Source: Pseudorhizobium xiangyangii
GTDB lineage: Bacteria; Pseudomonadota; Alphaproteobacteria; Rhizobiales; Rhizobiaceae
Assembly: GCF_020531965.1 (NCBI RefSeq)
Contig: NZ_JAJAWH010000004.1
Span: forward strand, 124,001-188,000
Length of the DNA: 64,000 nucleotides
Reading direction: 5' to 3'
The position numbers and the translations under genes were made by a program. A model generated the notes under the pieces. That model saw nothing but the letters and a program-made list of their open reading frames with translations, had not been told where the DNA came from and did no database searches. Each line of letters begins with the position of its first letter. Positions within the stretch are counted from its first letter, which is position 1. Below are positions 10,641 to 18,432 of this stretch, in pieces.

Positions 10641-10996
10641 TCCAGCGCTCCTTTCTTCCACTCATAGATGAAGCCGACCGTCAGGACAGCGAGAAATACC
10701 ATCATCGACCAGAAGCCGAACCAGCCGATCTCACCGAAGGACACGGCCCAGGGAAACAGGAAGGCGACCTCGAGGTCGAAAATAATGAACAGGATCGACA
10801 CCAGATAAAACCGGATATCAAACTTCATGCGCGCATCGTCGAACGAATTGAAGCCGCATTCAAAAGCCGAAAGCTTCTCCGGATCGGGAGCCTTGTAGGC
10901 AACCGCGAACGGCGCAATCAGCAAAGCCAGTCCGATCACGAGCGAGATTCCTATAAAGATCGCGATCGGGATATAGGAAGTGAGAAGTTCACTCAT
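10631..10996 (-). CDS. nuoA: NADH-quinone oxidoreductase subunit A
   Basis: A 121-residue membrane protein with three helices, first gene of the complex I operon. The conserved segment [21 protein letters not shown] (residues about 45-65) is the family hallmark, including the loop cysteine that in this family reports the active/deactive state. No gene lies upstream on the same strand before the tRNAs, so the operon promoter should lie in the following 466-base region. Confidence 0.97.
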   Translation of the reverse strand: MSELLTSYIPIAIFIGISLVIGLALLIAPFAVAYKAPDPEKLSAFECGFNSFDDARMKFDIRFYLVSILFIIFDLEVAFLFPWAVSFGEIGWFGFWSMMVFLAVLTVGFIYEWKKGALEWE

Positions 10997-11462
10997 TGTA
11001 GTCGATCCCTGCTTGTCGGCAGCGCCAGGCGGCGCTCTATCAACAATGCGCGGGCAAAGCGAACGAGCATTGCAATTGGCGTGTGACTACCGCAGCGCAC
11101 GCATAGACGCAAGAGATTTAGACTCGCGATTTCGCGCCGAAACGACACAGATGCACCGGAAAACGCTTCGCATTTGAAAGGATTGAGTTTTACGCCACGG
11201 CACCGCACAGGAGCGACATTGAATATAGGCGACAGACAAAGGGCCGGACGACTCGCGCGACGGAAATTCCCATCCCGCCTTCGGCCTCCTGCGGTCACCT
11301 CCCCGCACAAATTCGGGACGATCGGCCGCACCAATCCCGGCTGAGAGATCTCCCCCTCCCCGGAAGCAGCAGATATAGTGCGACACACCATCTGGCAGCA
11401 ACGAAACGGCAGCGGTGTGGCCGCTCACTGAAGTATCGATTGGATCGGAGGAAAGAAAGAAG
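10997..11462. other. Non-coding region upstream of nuoA
   Basis: There are 466 bases between the nuoA start and the first tRNA-Asp gene. It should contain the nuo operon promoter (minus strand) and the tRNA-Asp 3' trailer. I see no convincing -35/-10 pair, no conserved RNA structure and no plausible protein; the open frames across it are short and also run through the tRNA genes. Confidence 0.6.
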
Positions 11463-11539
11463 TGGCGCGAGTGACGGGGCTCGAACCCGCGACCTCCGGC
11501 GTGACAGGCCGGCACTCTAACCGACTGAGCTACACCCGC
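11463..11539 (-). tRNA. tRNA-Asp (GTC), copy 1
   Basis: A 77-base cloverleaf is read on the minus strand with the CCA end encoded. The acceptor pairs GCGGGTG with CACTCGC, the discriminator base is G, the anticodon stem CCGGC/GCCGG encloses CTGTCAC with anticodon GTC, and the T-loop is TTCGAGC. It differs from the second copy at one D-loop base. Confidence 0.97.
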
Positions 11540-11600
11540 GCATATTGCCTTGCGGCAGAACCGGCATTCCCTTGGGAAACATCGGTAATCGAGGAACGAA

Positions 11601-11677
11601 TGGCGCGAGTGACGGGGCTCGAACCCGCGACCTCCGGCGTGACAGGCCGGCACTCTAACCAACTGAGCTACACCCGC
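11601..11677 (-). tRNA. tRNA-Asp (GTC), copy 2
   Basis: The same 77-base structure as the neighbouring copy, with T instead of C in the D-loop (AGTTGG against AGTCGG). The two genes are 61 bases apart on the same strand and are probably co-transcribed in the order copy 2 then copy 1. Confidence 0.97.
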
Positions 11678-11934
11678 GCATTTCGTTGAGGCCAAGGCCT
11701 CGTCCGTGCGGCCTCGACCGCCTCGGATGAGCGGCTAACTAAGAGGTTCGGGATCAGGTGTCAAGCAGGTTTCAAGACAAAACAATGAAGGTGCGCACGT
11801 TTCCATGACTGAGGCGCCGCAACCATCCACAGGGAGCAAAAATTTCAGAATTTCTGCGAAAGGCTCTTGCGGTTTCTTCGCGATCCGCATAGATCACGCC
11901 CACCGACGCGGCGGACATGCTCCGTAACGCGGAC

Positions 11935-12010
11935 GGGCGATTAGCTCAGTTGGTAGAGCGCCTCGTTTACACCGAGGATGTCGGCGGTTCGAGTCCGTCA
12001 TCGCCCACCA
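11935..12010 (+). tRNA. tRNA-Val (TAC), integration target of the adjacent element
   Basis: A 76-base cloverleaf starting GGGCGAT and ending ATCGCCC-A-CCA, with the anticodon stem CCTCG/CGAGG around TTTACAC and anticodon TAC. The CCA end is encoded. The last 15 bases belong to a 16-bp repeat that recurs at 21424, so the gene was the insertion site of the element to its right and was left intact by the insertion. Confidence 0.97.
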
Positions 12011-12011
12011 T
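11996..12011 (+). repeat. attL: 16-bp direct repeat in the tRNA-Val 3' end
   Basis: CGTCATCGCCCACCAT is identical to positions 21424-21439. It covers the T-arm/acceptor 3' side and the CCA of tRNA-Val, the common attachment site for tyrosine integrases. The bases just outside the 16 differ between the two copies. Confidence 0.88.
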
Positions 12012-12033
12012 CCCCCCAAATACACATTGATTT

Positions 12034-13185
12034 CTAACCATCATTTACCCCGTTTGTCTCATTCGGCTTTTCCGCCGCCAAAAGTGAGACACTTTTCTGT
12101 TTCTCATAAGCGGCGCGGCGCTCGAATGCATTAGTCCGCATCCGCCGCTTTTCCGCCTTTTCGATGTAGATTTGAGCCGTCCTGAGATTTGACCAACCAA
12201 ACACGGCCATCAACTCGGGTGCCGTCGCGCCGCTCTCCGCGTACGCTACCGCTGCAGCCTTCCGCAGGCCGTGAGCAGAACAGTGCGGCAAGTCCGCCTC
12301 CCCGCACCAGCGAGAGAACGCATTACCAAAGCTCTCGATTGTATAGGCGGTCTTCTTTGCACTGATAATGTAGCTCTGAGCGCCAACCTCGGTCCTGTCG
12401 ATCGCCTCGATCAGCTCCGACGTGAGCCGCGCCTCGATCTCGACAGGATAGCGATTGCGCCCCTTGTGCGCGGTGAAGCGCAACCACCGCTCGCCATCCT
12501 TTACGAACTCATGGCGCGGCCCGATAGTAGCGGCATCCGATCGCCGTGCACCGATCGTTATCATCACCTCCATAGCCAGTCGCGGAACTGTCCCGACCGG
12601 CCAATGAGCGCGAAAAATGTCGATCTCGGCCGGCATCCACGTATGGAAGCCGGATTTCTTCTTATTGATCGACTCCACGCCTACCGCCGGATTGTGCGCC
12701 ATGAGCGCCGGTTTCTGCTGGATCGCCCAGTTGAAAGCGGCCCGCAGAACCTTCACCAACTTATCAGCCGCGCCAGGAGTGTCGGAGCGGGCTTGCTGGC
12801 TCTTCTCCATATCCTCACGCCGATACTTCTTATACGGCAGCCCGCCGGCGGTTTTCGCGAACCGGTCAATAACGCTGCGCTTGTCTTTTTGCGTCGATGG
12901 ATCGAGCCTCTTAAAGGCTGCCGATCGATAGTACTGATCGAAAAGCCAGTCGAAGGTGTCTTCGCGCAGCACGGTCTTTTTCTCGGCTGGCACCATGCCT
13001 CGCAACTCAGCTAGCGCAGCCCAATAGGCCACCATGAAATCCTTGGTGATTTCACCGGAGGCGTCCTTGAATTGCTGGCGGATGCGCTTTTTCTTCATGA
13101 GGCCGCCGATGCGCAGCCGCACGTAATATCGATCGGTCCCGCGCCTGTCGGGGTCGTGGACAAGGTAGCGAAGTTCCGTTTTCAT
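12034..13185 (-). CDS. Tyrosine-type site-specific integrase
   Basis: A 383-residue phage-type integrase that should insert and excise the element at tRNA-Val. The N-terminal part (about residues 60-170) is a SAM-like core-binding domain. The catalytic domain shows the first arginine in ITIGARRSDAATIG, the HxLR pair in SAHGLRKAAAV, then FGWSNLRTAQIYIEKA with the conserved Trp and the nucleophilic Tyr. All key residues are present, so it is probably active. It reads towards the tRNA, and its start codon overlaps the stop of the AlpA-like gene in an ATGA, so the two are translationally coupled. Confidence 0.95.
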   Translation of the reverse strand: MKTELRYLVHDPDRRGTDRYYVRLRIGGLMKKKRIRQQFKDASGEITKDFMVAYWAALAELRGMVPAEKKTVLREDTFDWLFDQYYRSAAFKRLDPSTQKDKRSVIDRFAKTAGGLPYKKYRREDMEKSQQARSDTPGAADKLVKVLRAAFNWAIQQKPALMAHNPAVGVESINKKKSGFHTWMPAEIDIFRAHWPVGTVPRLAMEVMITIGARRSDAATIGPRHEFVKDGERWLRFTAHKGRNRYPVEIEARLTSELIEAIDRTEVGAQSYIISAKKTAYTIESFGNAFSRWCGEADLPHCSAHGLRKAAAVAYAESGATAPELMAVFGWSNLRTAQIYIEKAEKRRMRTNAFERRAAYEKQKSVSLLAAEKPNETNGVNDG

Positions 13186-13451
13186 CAGACCACCATGCGG
13201 TCAAACGGGTTTTCGCCGTCATCCTCCAAAGAATGCTCGATATCGACCAGCGCCAGCCAGGCGGCACGCACGCTCTCGGCGTCCCACAGCGTGACACCGC
13301 CGATCTTGCGCCCTCTCGGCATCTTGCCCTCCCCCACCCAATTATCAAAGAGCGAGGGAGAGATTGCGAGCGAGGCCGCAGCCTCATCCCGCCGTAACGC
13401 AAATCGCGGAATCGAAAGTTCGCGAAGGCTCGATGCGGCCACGTCACGCAC
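13185..13451 (-). CDS. AlpA/excisionase-like helix-turn-helix protein
   Basis: An 88-residue protein. The region RRDEAAASLAISPSLFDNWVGEGKMPRGRKIGGVTLWDAESV is a MerR/AlpA-type winged helix-turn-helix of the kind used by excisionases and satellite activators. It starts with GTG at 13451, overlapping the stop of the upstream gene by 8 bases, and its stop overlaps the integrase start. The position directly before int fits a directionality factor. In P4-like and PICI-like satellites such proteins activate int or excision; that role here is inferred. Confidence 0.8.
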   Translation of the reverse strand: MRDVAASSLRELSIPRFALRRDEAAASLAISPSLFDNWVGEGKMPRGRKIGGVTLWDAESVRAAWLALVDIEHSLEDDGENPFDRMVV

Positions 13452-13734
13452 CTTCTTTCAGGCACATGAACGAAGAGAGCAGTGCACGTACCGCGCCGCC
13501 ATTGTCATATCCCAGCCAGTCAACGATCCTCTCGTCGGAAAGGATGAACGTAACTTTGCGAACCATCATATCGACCGTCGAGCACGGGAATACCATGAGT
13601 TCGTTCGAAACAGTCGCAAGCTCGAACTCCCTTGTTTCAGCGGCCGTCCCGTCCTCCCAACTCGCGTTATAATGCGCCAGCAAGACCTTGTATTGTTTAA
13701 CCAGGTCGTAAAACTCGCTCTCACTACGCATCAT
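13444..13734 (-). CDS. Hypothetical protein of the integrated element
   Basis: A 96-residue soluble protein that I do not recognise. It is probably mostly helical at the start (SESEFYDLVKQYKVLLAHYNASW), with a later segment of alternating hydrophobic residues (VRKVTFILSDERIVDWLGY). It overlaps its neighbours on both sides by a few bases, so it belongs to the same small operon as the AlpA-like gene and integrase. Base composition in this stretch is visibly more AT-rich than the flanking host genes. Confidence 0.75.
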   Translation of the reverse strand: MMRSESEFYDLVKQYKVLLAHYNASWEDGTAAETREFELATVSNELMVFPCSTVDMMVRKVTFILSDERIVDWLGYDNGGAVRALLSSFMCLKEGA

Positions 13735-14027
13735 GTCCGCCCCTTTTCCGGCGAGCCGACAACCATAAGAATATAGTCGCTGACTTCTTCTCTCATGATC
13801 ATCTTGGCACTGACCCTAGGGCAGGCAGGGTACATATCTCTAAGGGTCTCACTGAGGTCTGCGAGTTGCCGTTGATATCGATCGCGAAGCGCTTCCAACG
13901 GCTGCACCGCCGCTACCGGCTCAGGCAGGAGCGCCGACGCACCAGCGCCGGCAATAAAAGCTCGACGACGAATCGCGCCTGAGGCGCTTGCGCCCTCAGC
14001 TGCTTTTGTTGTAACTTCGATGTGCAT
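13731..14027 (-). CDS. Hypothetical protein with twin-arginine-like N-terminus
   Basis: A 98-residue protein. Residues 19-45 read like a Tat signal: three arginines, then AFIAGAGASALL and a possible cleavage at VAAVQ. The remaining 55 residues contain a heptad-like helix (LEALRDRYQRQLADLSETLRDMY). Export by the Tat pathway would be unusual for a phage regulatory region and is only inferred. Its TGA overlaps the ATG of the next gene (ATGA). It lies 39 bases after the ribbon-helix-helix gene, beyond the hairpin at 14050. Confidence 0.72.
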   Translation of the reverse strand: MHIEVTTKAAEGASASGAIRRRAFIAGAGASALLPEPVAAVQPLEALRDRYQRQLADLSETLRDMYPACPRVSAKMIMREEVSDYILMVVGSPEKGRT

Positions 14028-14049
14028 AACATGACCTTTCTAAGGTTAG

Positions 14050-14087
14050 AAAAGCCGACGCGGGTCCTACTCCGCGTCGGCTTTTTT
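14050..14087. terminator. Bidirectional intrinsic terminator overlapping the small RHH gene end
   Basis: GCCGACGCG (14054-14062) pairs with CGCGTCGGC (14073-14081) around a 10-base loop, with A-runs and T-runs on the two sides (six T on the plus strand, four on the minus strand). It includes the last codons and stop of the minus-strand ribbon-helix-helix gene and could separate its transcription from the downstream int operon. Confidence 0.75.
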
Positions 14088-14240
14088 GTTTTCATCCGTC
14101 TCGGAAATTGCCTTCTCGAGTCGGTAGATGATCTCAGCATTTAGTGATCGCCGGTTTTGCGCAGCGAGCTTCTGTATCCGTTCGCGCACAGCATCCGGCA
14201 TGCGAAGCTGAAACCTGAGTGCAGCTTGAGCGGATTGCAT
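14067..14240 (-). CDS. Small Arc-type ribbon-helix-helix DNA-binding protein
   Basis: A 57-residue protein, read directly from the sequence. The segment LRFQLRMPDAVRERIQKLAAQNRRSLNAEIIYRLEKAI is an Arc/MetJ-type ribbon-helix-helix: a beta strand with alternating RFQLRM, then two helices with RRSLNAEI as the turn typical of Arc. It is transcribed divergently from the 202-residue RHH gene, and the 116 bases between them hold three copies of an 11-bp palindrome that is probably the operator of one or both proteins. It is likely the repressor side of the element's regulatory switch. Confidence 0.85.
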   Translation of the reverse strand: MQSAQAALRFQLRMPDAVRERIQKLAAQNRRSLNAEIIYRLEKAISETDENKKADAE

Positions 14241-14258
14241 GATTGACTCCCTTACAGC

Positions 14259-14330
14259 GTCACCGTGACACCATCCGTTTTATGTCACGGTGACTTCATT
14301 GCGTCAATTGTTGAATTGCGTCACGGTGAC
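14259..14330. promoter_or_regulatory. Triple palindromic operator between divergent RHH genes
   Basis: Three copies of GTCAC-S-GTGAC lie at 14259-14269, 14284-14294 and 14320-14330 (the first has C, the others G at the centre). An extra half-site GTGAC is at 14349-14353, close to the plus-strand start. A short inverted repeat CAATT-GTTG-AATTG lies between copies 2 and 3. Perfect palindromes at the intergenic centre of two divergent DNA-binding genes are the expected layout of an autoregulated switch. Confidence 0.8.
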
Positions 14331-14356
14331 TTACACCCTCTGTTCATAGTGACCTC

Positions 14357-14965
14357 ATGACATCCACTACCGGCCGCGAGAGCGACAAATTCATGCTGCG
14401 CCTTCCCGAAGGGATGCGAGACGACATCAAATTCGCAGCGAACGAGTCCGGACGGTCAATGAACGCGGAAATCGTCCATCGGCTGGCAAACAGTTTTAGA
14501 AGTAACACACCGATGGGAGAGGCCGGCTACAAGTTCTTTGATGACAGTTCTGACGGCCTCAAGATGAATGAGGACCTAAACCATCAACTCGCGAACGAAG
14601 CTGCAGCCAAAGGCATAACCATTCGCGAAGAGATCGAATCTCGTCTGTTTCTTTCGTTCAACAGCAGCCCAGGATTCGCCGCACAATTATCAGAACACCT
14701 ATCGGAAGCGTTTCGTAGACTATCGGCAGCCGAGGCTGCACTTGACGACGCGCAACGGTACATCAATCAGCTCTCACCAGCGGAAAAGATTATTTTGCGA
14801 GAGAGAGATTATATTTCGAGTGTCGTTCCTAAGAAACGTGCTGACTTTCGGGTGATGCTAGACCACATCGAACTAAGGCCAATCGGCGGATGCGGCCGAA
14901 TCGTTCTGAAAGCTCCATCGTTTCTCGATGACTTTCCGCAAGATAACGACCGGGAAGATCGGTGA
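14357..14965 (+). CDS. Arc-like regulator with two ribbon-helix-helix segments
   Basis: A 202-residue protein and the only plus-strand gene in the element. Residues about 10-47 (KFMLRLPEGMRDDIKFAANESGRSMNAEIVHRL) form a clear Arc-type domain. Residues about 60-95 (LKMNEDLNHQLANEAAAKGITIREEIESRL) look like a second RHH copy. Residues 100-150 are helical (LSEHLSEAFRRLSAAEAALDDAQRYINQL), and the rest is unassigned. Two RHH units in one chain would let a monomer act like an Arc dimer. It starts 26 bases after the third operator copy. Confidence 0.82.
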   Translation: MTSTTGRESDKFMLRLPEGMRDDIKFAANESGRSMNAEIVHRLANSFRSNTPMGEAGYKFFDDSSDGLKMNEDLNHQLANEAAAKGITIREEIESRLFLSFNSSPGFAAQLSEHLSEAFRRLSAAEAALDDAQRYINQLSPAEKIILRERDYISSVVPKKRADFRVMLDHIELRPIGGCGRIVLKAPSFLDDFPQDNDREDR

Positions 14966-14966
14966 T

Positions 14967-14985
14967 GGTGGGGAATTTCCCCACC
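14967..14985. terminator. Hairpin between convergent RHH and tape measure genes
   Basis: GGTGGGGA and TCCCCACC form an 8-bp stem with an ATT loop, placed in the 37-base gap between two converging genes. The T-run is missing, so it would be a weak or factor-dependent terminator. Confidence 0.55.
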
Positions 14986-15002
14986 ACCCTGCGCCAATTC
15001 CA

Positions 15003-17681
15003 CTAAATATTCCCTCTGCGGACATGCTCTTTGTAAATGCGGAGGACTTGGCTCGGCAGCTCAGCATCCCGCTTCGCCGCCCACGCACGCATTTCAGCAT
15101 CCGTTTGAGCATTCCCGCTCGCTTGGATCGTGGTGCGGGCGTCGATCGAGAGATTGCCGACCCCGCCGCGCATCTGCGAAGCATCCGGCAGCTTAGGTGG
15201 GTTAGGAACCTGCGGGACAATCCGGCCGTTTTGATCCGGAACGAACAATTCCGCCTTACGCTCCCCTACGATGTAGGGCTGCCCCTTTCGAACCGGGCCG
15301 CCGTTGGCACGGAACAACCCGCCAATCGCGTTGAAGATCCCGCCGAACAAGCCGCCGCCCGAACCGCCGGAAGCCGGCTGGAAGAGCTGATCAAAGCCGC
15401 GACTAAGCAGCATTGAACCGAGCTGCTTCGCCACGCTGACCAGCGCATCTTTCAAGCTCTTTGCCCCGGTCACCGCGTCCAGGACGTTGGACTTGAACGA
15501 GTCATAGAACTCGCGTGCGGCATCTTCCGCCCGCCCCTGCGCCTCCTCAACCTGCCGCAGCGCGTCGGCCTGTCGGGAATACGCTTCCGACGCTTCATCA
15601 ATCTTCGCCCGCTGCGCCGCAGAGAGCCGGATAGATTCCAGATCGGTTTGGCCCTTGCGGCGGGCCTCTTCGCGCAGATCGGCAAGCGCCGACTGTTCGA
15701 GATCGAGCGCCATGCGGCGCTTTTCCTGCTCGCGATAGCCGAGGCTAATAATCGTCTGCTCTTCGATCAGCGCCGCCGTTCGATCGCGCACCGCCTGAAT
15801 ATCGGCGTCAAAACGGCTATCCGCCGTCTGCTTTACCGATTTCGAGCCGCCGCCCGATTTCCGCCGGCCGTCGGCCGCAGCGACGTTTGAAGCCGCCAGG
15901 GCGTTGATTTGATCGTCAGGCAGGAAGCCGCCCTTGTCCGCAAGGTCTTTACGAATGGAAGCGATTTCCTTCTCAACGGCCAGTTGCTCCTTACTCAACG
16001 TGTTTTCGCGCTTGGCCTCATCAGCATATGCCCGGCCGAGGCGAAGCATTTCTTCGCCATCCTGCCGTGACTTGGCATACTGCCGGTAGCCGGCCATCTG
16101 CTCGTCTGAAAGCGTCGATCGACTCGCGTCCGCCAGTTGCTCACGGATGGCTTTCGCGCCCGCGACCACTTCGGACATTCGATCGAGCAGAGGCCCAAAC
16201 GCATCGGCCAGCGCCTGAAAATCCGGATTGGAGTTTGCTAGTTGGTAGAGCGCATTTTTTACATCTGCGGCGCTTGTTCCGCCCTCATCCAGCCCGCGTT
16301 TCAGTTCATCAAGCTGCGCAAGCTGCTGCGGCGATATTGTGTCGCTATCAACGTTGCGGAAGAGGGCGTCGAAGAGGTCGAGAACAGCGCCCTTCGCCTC
16401 ATCGATCTCGACCGTCGCGTCAGAAACCTGTTGTGTCAGCTTGTTTACGATCGCTTCATTGATCCGCTTTCCGGCAGCATCCGTTTTAGCTGCAGCATCT
16501 GTCGCCGCCGCCCCCATGTTCTCAAGCCGCTCGGCAAAGTCGTCAGCCCCCTCACCCGCCGCATCAGAAGACGAAGCAAAGAGCGCCAACGCACCCACCG
16601 CCGCCACCCCTATGACAGCGCCGATCGGCCCCGCCGCAACCGATAGCCCGCCCATCGCCACCGAGAGGCCGGATATCGTAGCAGCAGCGCGAGCCGCCGC
16701 AACGAACCGAAGGAGCGCCGCAGTCCCTAGACCAAGGCTCGCGATCATGCCGGCAATCGAGCGCCCAACCAAAGCGCCCGCAATGACGCTGGCGAGCTTA
16801 AGGACGATATCTGCCGTCGCATCGAAATTATCCGCGAGTGCGTTCAACCCGACAACCAGGCGCTGGCTTGCGCCAAGGCTTTCGTCGGTCTGGCCGATGT
16901 AACGCATGAAAGCGTTGTTGACCTTCGTCACACCCTGATCGATCGTCTGGGTAGCGTTTGCGGCCATCTTTTGAATAAAAGGAAGGCCGGTCAGAAAAGC
17001 CTGAAAGAATTGCTGTCCGGAGACCTTGCCGTCATTCACAAGCTCTTTCAGCTTGGAAACCGAGCCGCCGGCCTCATCGAGGCCGTTCGCCACAGCGATC
17101 AGGATCGGCCGCGCGCCTTCGTTGATAGAATTGAACTCTTCCGCCTGCACGCGGGCTTGCCCCAAAAGCTGCCCGAGCTGTGTCAACGCGCCGGAAGCAG
17201 CACCCGCCGACGTCCCGGCTACCCGCAGCGCCACCCCCACACCGTCAGAGAACTTGAGCAGTTCGGCTTGGCTCGCGCCAAGATTATCGCTCGCCTGCGC
17301 CGCTTTCCCGAACAGATCAGCCATCGCACCCAAGGGCGCGGAGTTGTCCTGCGCAGACCGATACAGCCGATCTAGAACCGCAACCTGCTGCTCGCCAACG
17401 ACACCGGCTACTGCAAGGGCGTTTTTCGCGTCTGTCCAGGCATCGGCGTAGTGAGCGACGGAATCAACAGAGAGCGCCGCACCGATTCCAAGCAGCGGAG
17501 TTGCCAAGCTAGCCGCCATCCCACGACCTACGTTGTCCAGCCGACGGTTCGTAGCGTTCCAGGTGTTCTCCACCTGTTTGGCCGTCCGCGCCGTCACGCC
17601 GCTGACCTTCTGCAGGTCTTTAATGAAGGGGTTTAGTTCCATGCGCATCGTCGCGCGCAATTCGTCGAGCGTGACTGCCAT
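15003..17681 (-). CDS. Phage tail tape measure protein
   Basis: An 892-residue protein. The N-terminal 260 residues are the tape-measure N-terminal domain, including EFNSINEGARPILIAVANGL near residue 185. Residues about 290-375 are hydrophobic Ala/Gly-rich helices. Residues 400-720 are largely helical and coiled-coil, and the C-terminal 130 residues carry the RANGGPVRKGQPYIVGERKAE motif common to siphovirus tape measures. In siphoviruses this protein sets tail length and helps DNA entry. It is intact, yet no tail tube, chaperone or tip gene accompanies it. It follows the prohead protease on the same strand. Confidence 0.93.
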   Translation of the reverse strand: MAVTLDELRATMRMELNPFIKDLQKVSGVTARTAKQVENTWNATNRRLDNVGRGMAASLATPLLGIGAALSVDSVAHYADAWTDAKNALAVAGVVGEQQVAVLDRLYRSAQDNSAPLGAMADLFGKAAQASDNLGASQAELLKFSDGVGVALRVAGTSAGAASGALTQLGQLLGQARVQAEEFNSINEGARPILIAVANGLDEAGGSVSKLKELVNDGKVSGQQFFQAFLTGLPFIQKMAANATQTIDQGVTKVNNAFMRYIGQTDESLGASQRLVVGLNALADNFDATADIVLKLASVIAGALVGRSIAGMIASLGLGTAALLRFVAAARAAATISGLSVAMGGLSVAAGPIGAVIGVAAVGALALFASSSDAAGEGADDFAERLENMGAAATDAAAKTDAAGKRINEAIVNKLTQQVSDATVEIDEAKGAVLDLFDALFRNVDSDTISPQQLAQLDELKRGLDEGGTSAADVKNALYQLANSNPDFQALADAFGPLLDRMSEVVAGAKAIREQLADASRSTLSDEQMAGYRQYAKSRQDGEEMLRLGRAYADEAKRENTLSKEQLAVEKEIASIRKDLADKGGFLPDDQINALAASNVAAADGRRKSGGGSKSVKQTADSRFDADIQAVRDRTAALIEEQTIISLGYREQEKRRMALDLEQSALADLREEARRKGQTDLESIRLSAAQRAKIDEASEAYSRQADALRQVEEAQGRAEDAAREFYDSFKSNVLDAVTGAKSLKDALVSVAKQLGSMLLSRGFDQLFQPASGGSGGGLFGGIFNAIGGLFRANGGPVRKGQPYIVGERKAELFVPDQNGRIVPQVPNPPKLPDASQMRGGVGNLSIDARTTIQASGNAQTDAEMRAWAAKRDAELPSQVLRIYKEHVRRGNI

Positions 17682-17705
17682 TATTACCTCCTAATTTTAG
17701 TGCTT

Positions 17706-18281
17706 TCAGTCCATCAGCCGAAGCAATTCGGCGCGAACCCTGCGACGGATCGCGAACAAGCCAGCTGAAACCATCTGGGCCGCGTCTCTGTGCTGCTTGA
17801 GACTGCGAAGGCCAATTTCCGTTCCCTCATAGGCCGGCGTGGTCACGATCGAGACATCATAGAGGCGGGCTTTCCGTACGCTACGCAGTGGCGGGTCTTT
17901 GGTATCATCCCAATCCTGCGATTCCGGCCAGAAGGCGAACGACATCTTATCTAGATCGCCACGCCTCATCTTCGGAACGATTGCTTTCACATCAGGATCT
18001 TCGGGGTCGAGTTCGGCCTCTATGAAAAGACCTTTCCGATCCTCCGATAGCTTCAAAGTGCCGGAGCGCGTGCGCGCCATCGGCAGACCTTCGTGATTGA
18101 TTAGAAAGACAACATCGTCGCGGCCGATCGCTTCTGAGAAAGCCCCCGGAACGATCACTTCGCGGAAATAGCCGCCGATGTCTGTTTCCTCGTTGAAAAC
18201 AGCAGCATAGCCGCTCACTTTGATTGCGTTGCCTTCAGCGCGCACATTGGCGGGCATAAAGCTTCTAACTTCGCGTTCCAT
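17706..18281 (-). CDS. HK97-family prohead protease
   Basis: About 191 residues from the ATG at 18281 (SD GGTGAG just upstream); longer starts at 18293 (ATG) and 18377 (GTG, with AGGA upstream) are possible. The sequence EREVRSF..VSGYAAVFNEETDIGGYFREVIVPGAF is the S78/U35 protease signature. The candidate catalytic histidine is in FLINHEG and the serine in LDKMSFAFWP. It cleaves the scaffold domain of the capsid protein during maturation. In transcription order it comes after the capsid gene, the reverse of the common HK97 order. Confidence 0.92.
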   Translation of the reverse strand: MEREVRSFMPANVRAEGNAIKVSGYAAVFNEETDIGGYFREVIVPGAFSEAIGRDDVVFLINHEGLPMARTRSGTLKLSEDRKGLFIEAELDPEDPDVKAIVPKMRRGDLDKMSFAFWPESQDWDDTKDPPLRSVRKARLYDVSIVTTPAYEGTEIGLRSLKQHRDAAQMVSAGLFAIRRRVRAELLRLMD

Positions 18282-18432
18282 CTTGCTCACCATTTTAGGA
18301 TTGATTGCCCGCCGACCCGTAAGGAAAAACGTGATCGGCGGGCGGGCGCGGTTGTTTCTATGACCTAGGACACTCACGCCTTGTCCTAGCCGCCGCCGAT
18401 CAGCTCACGCGGCGGATTTTACATGCCCGGCC

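Noticed and set aside
11087..11695. 202-residue minus-strand frame covering both tRNA-Asp genes
   Set aside because: Its repeated peptide comes from the two tRNA genes themselves; there is no coding evidence.
13072..13776. 234-residue plus-strand frame within the element
   Set aside because: It lies opposite three overlapping minus-strand genes with coupled starts and has no recognisable protein features.
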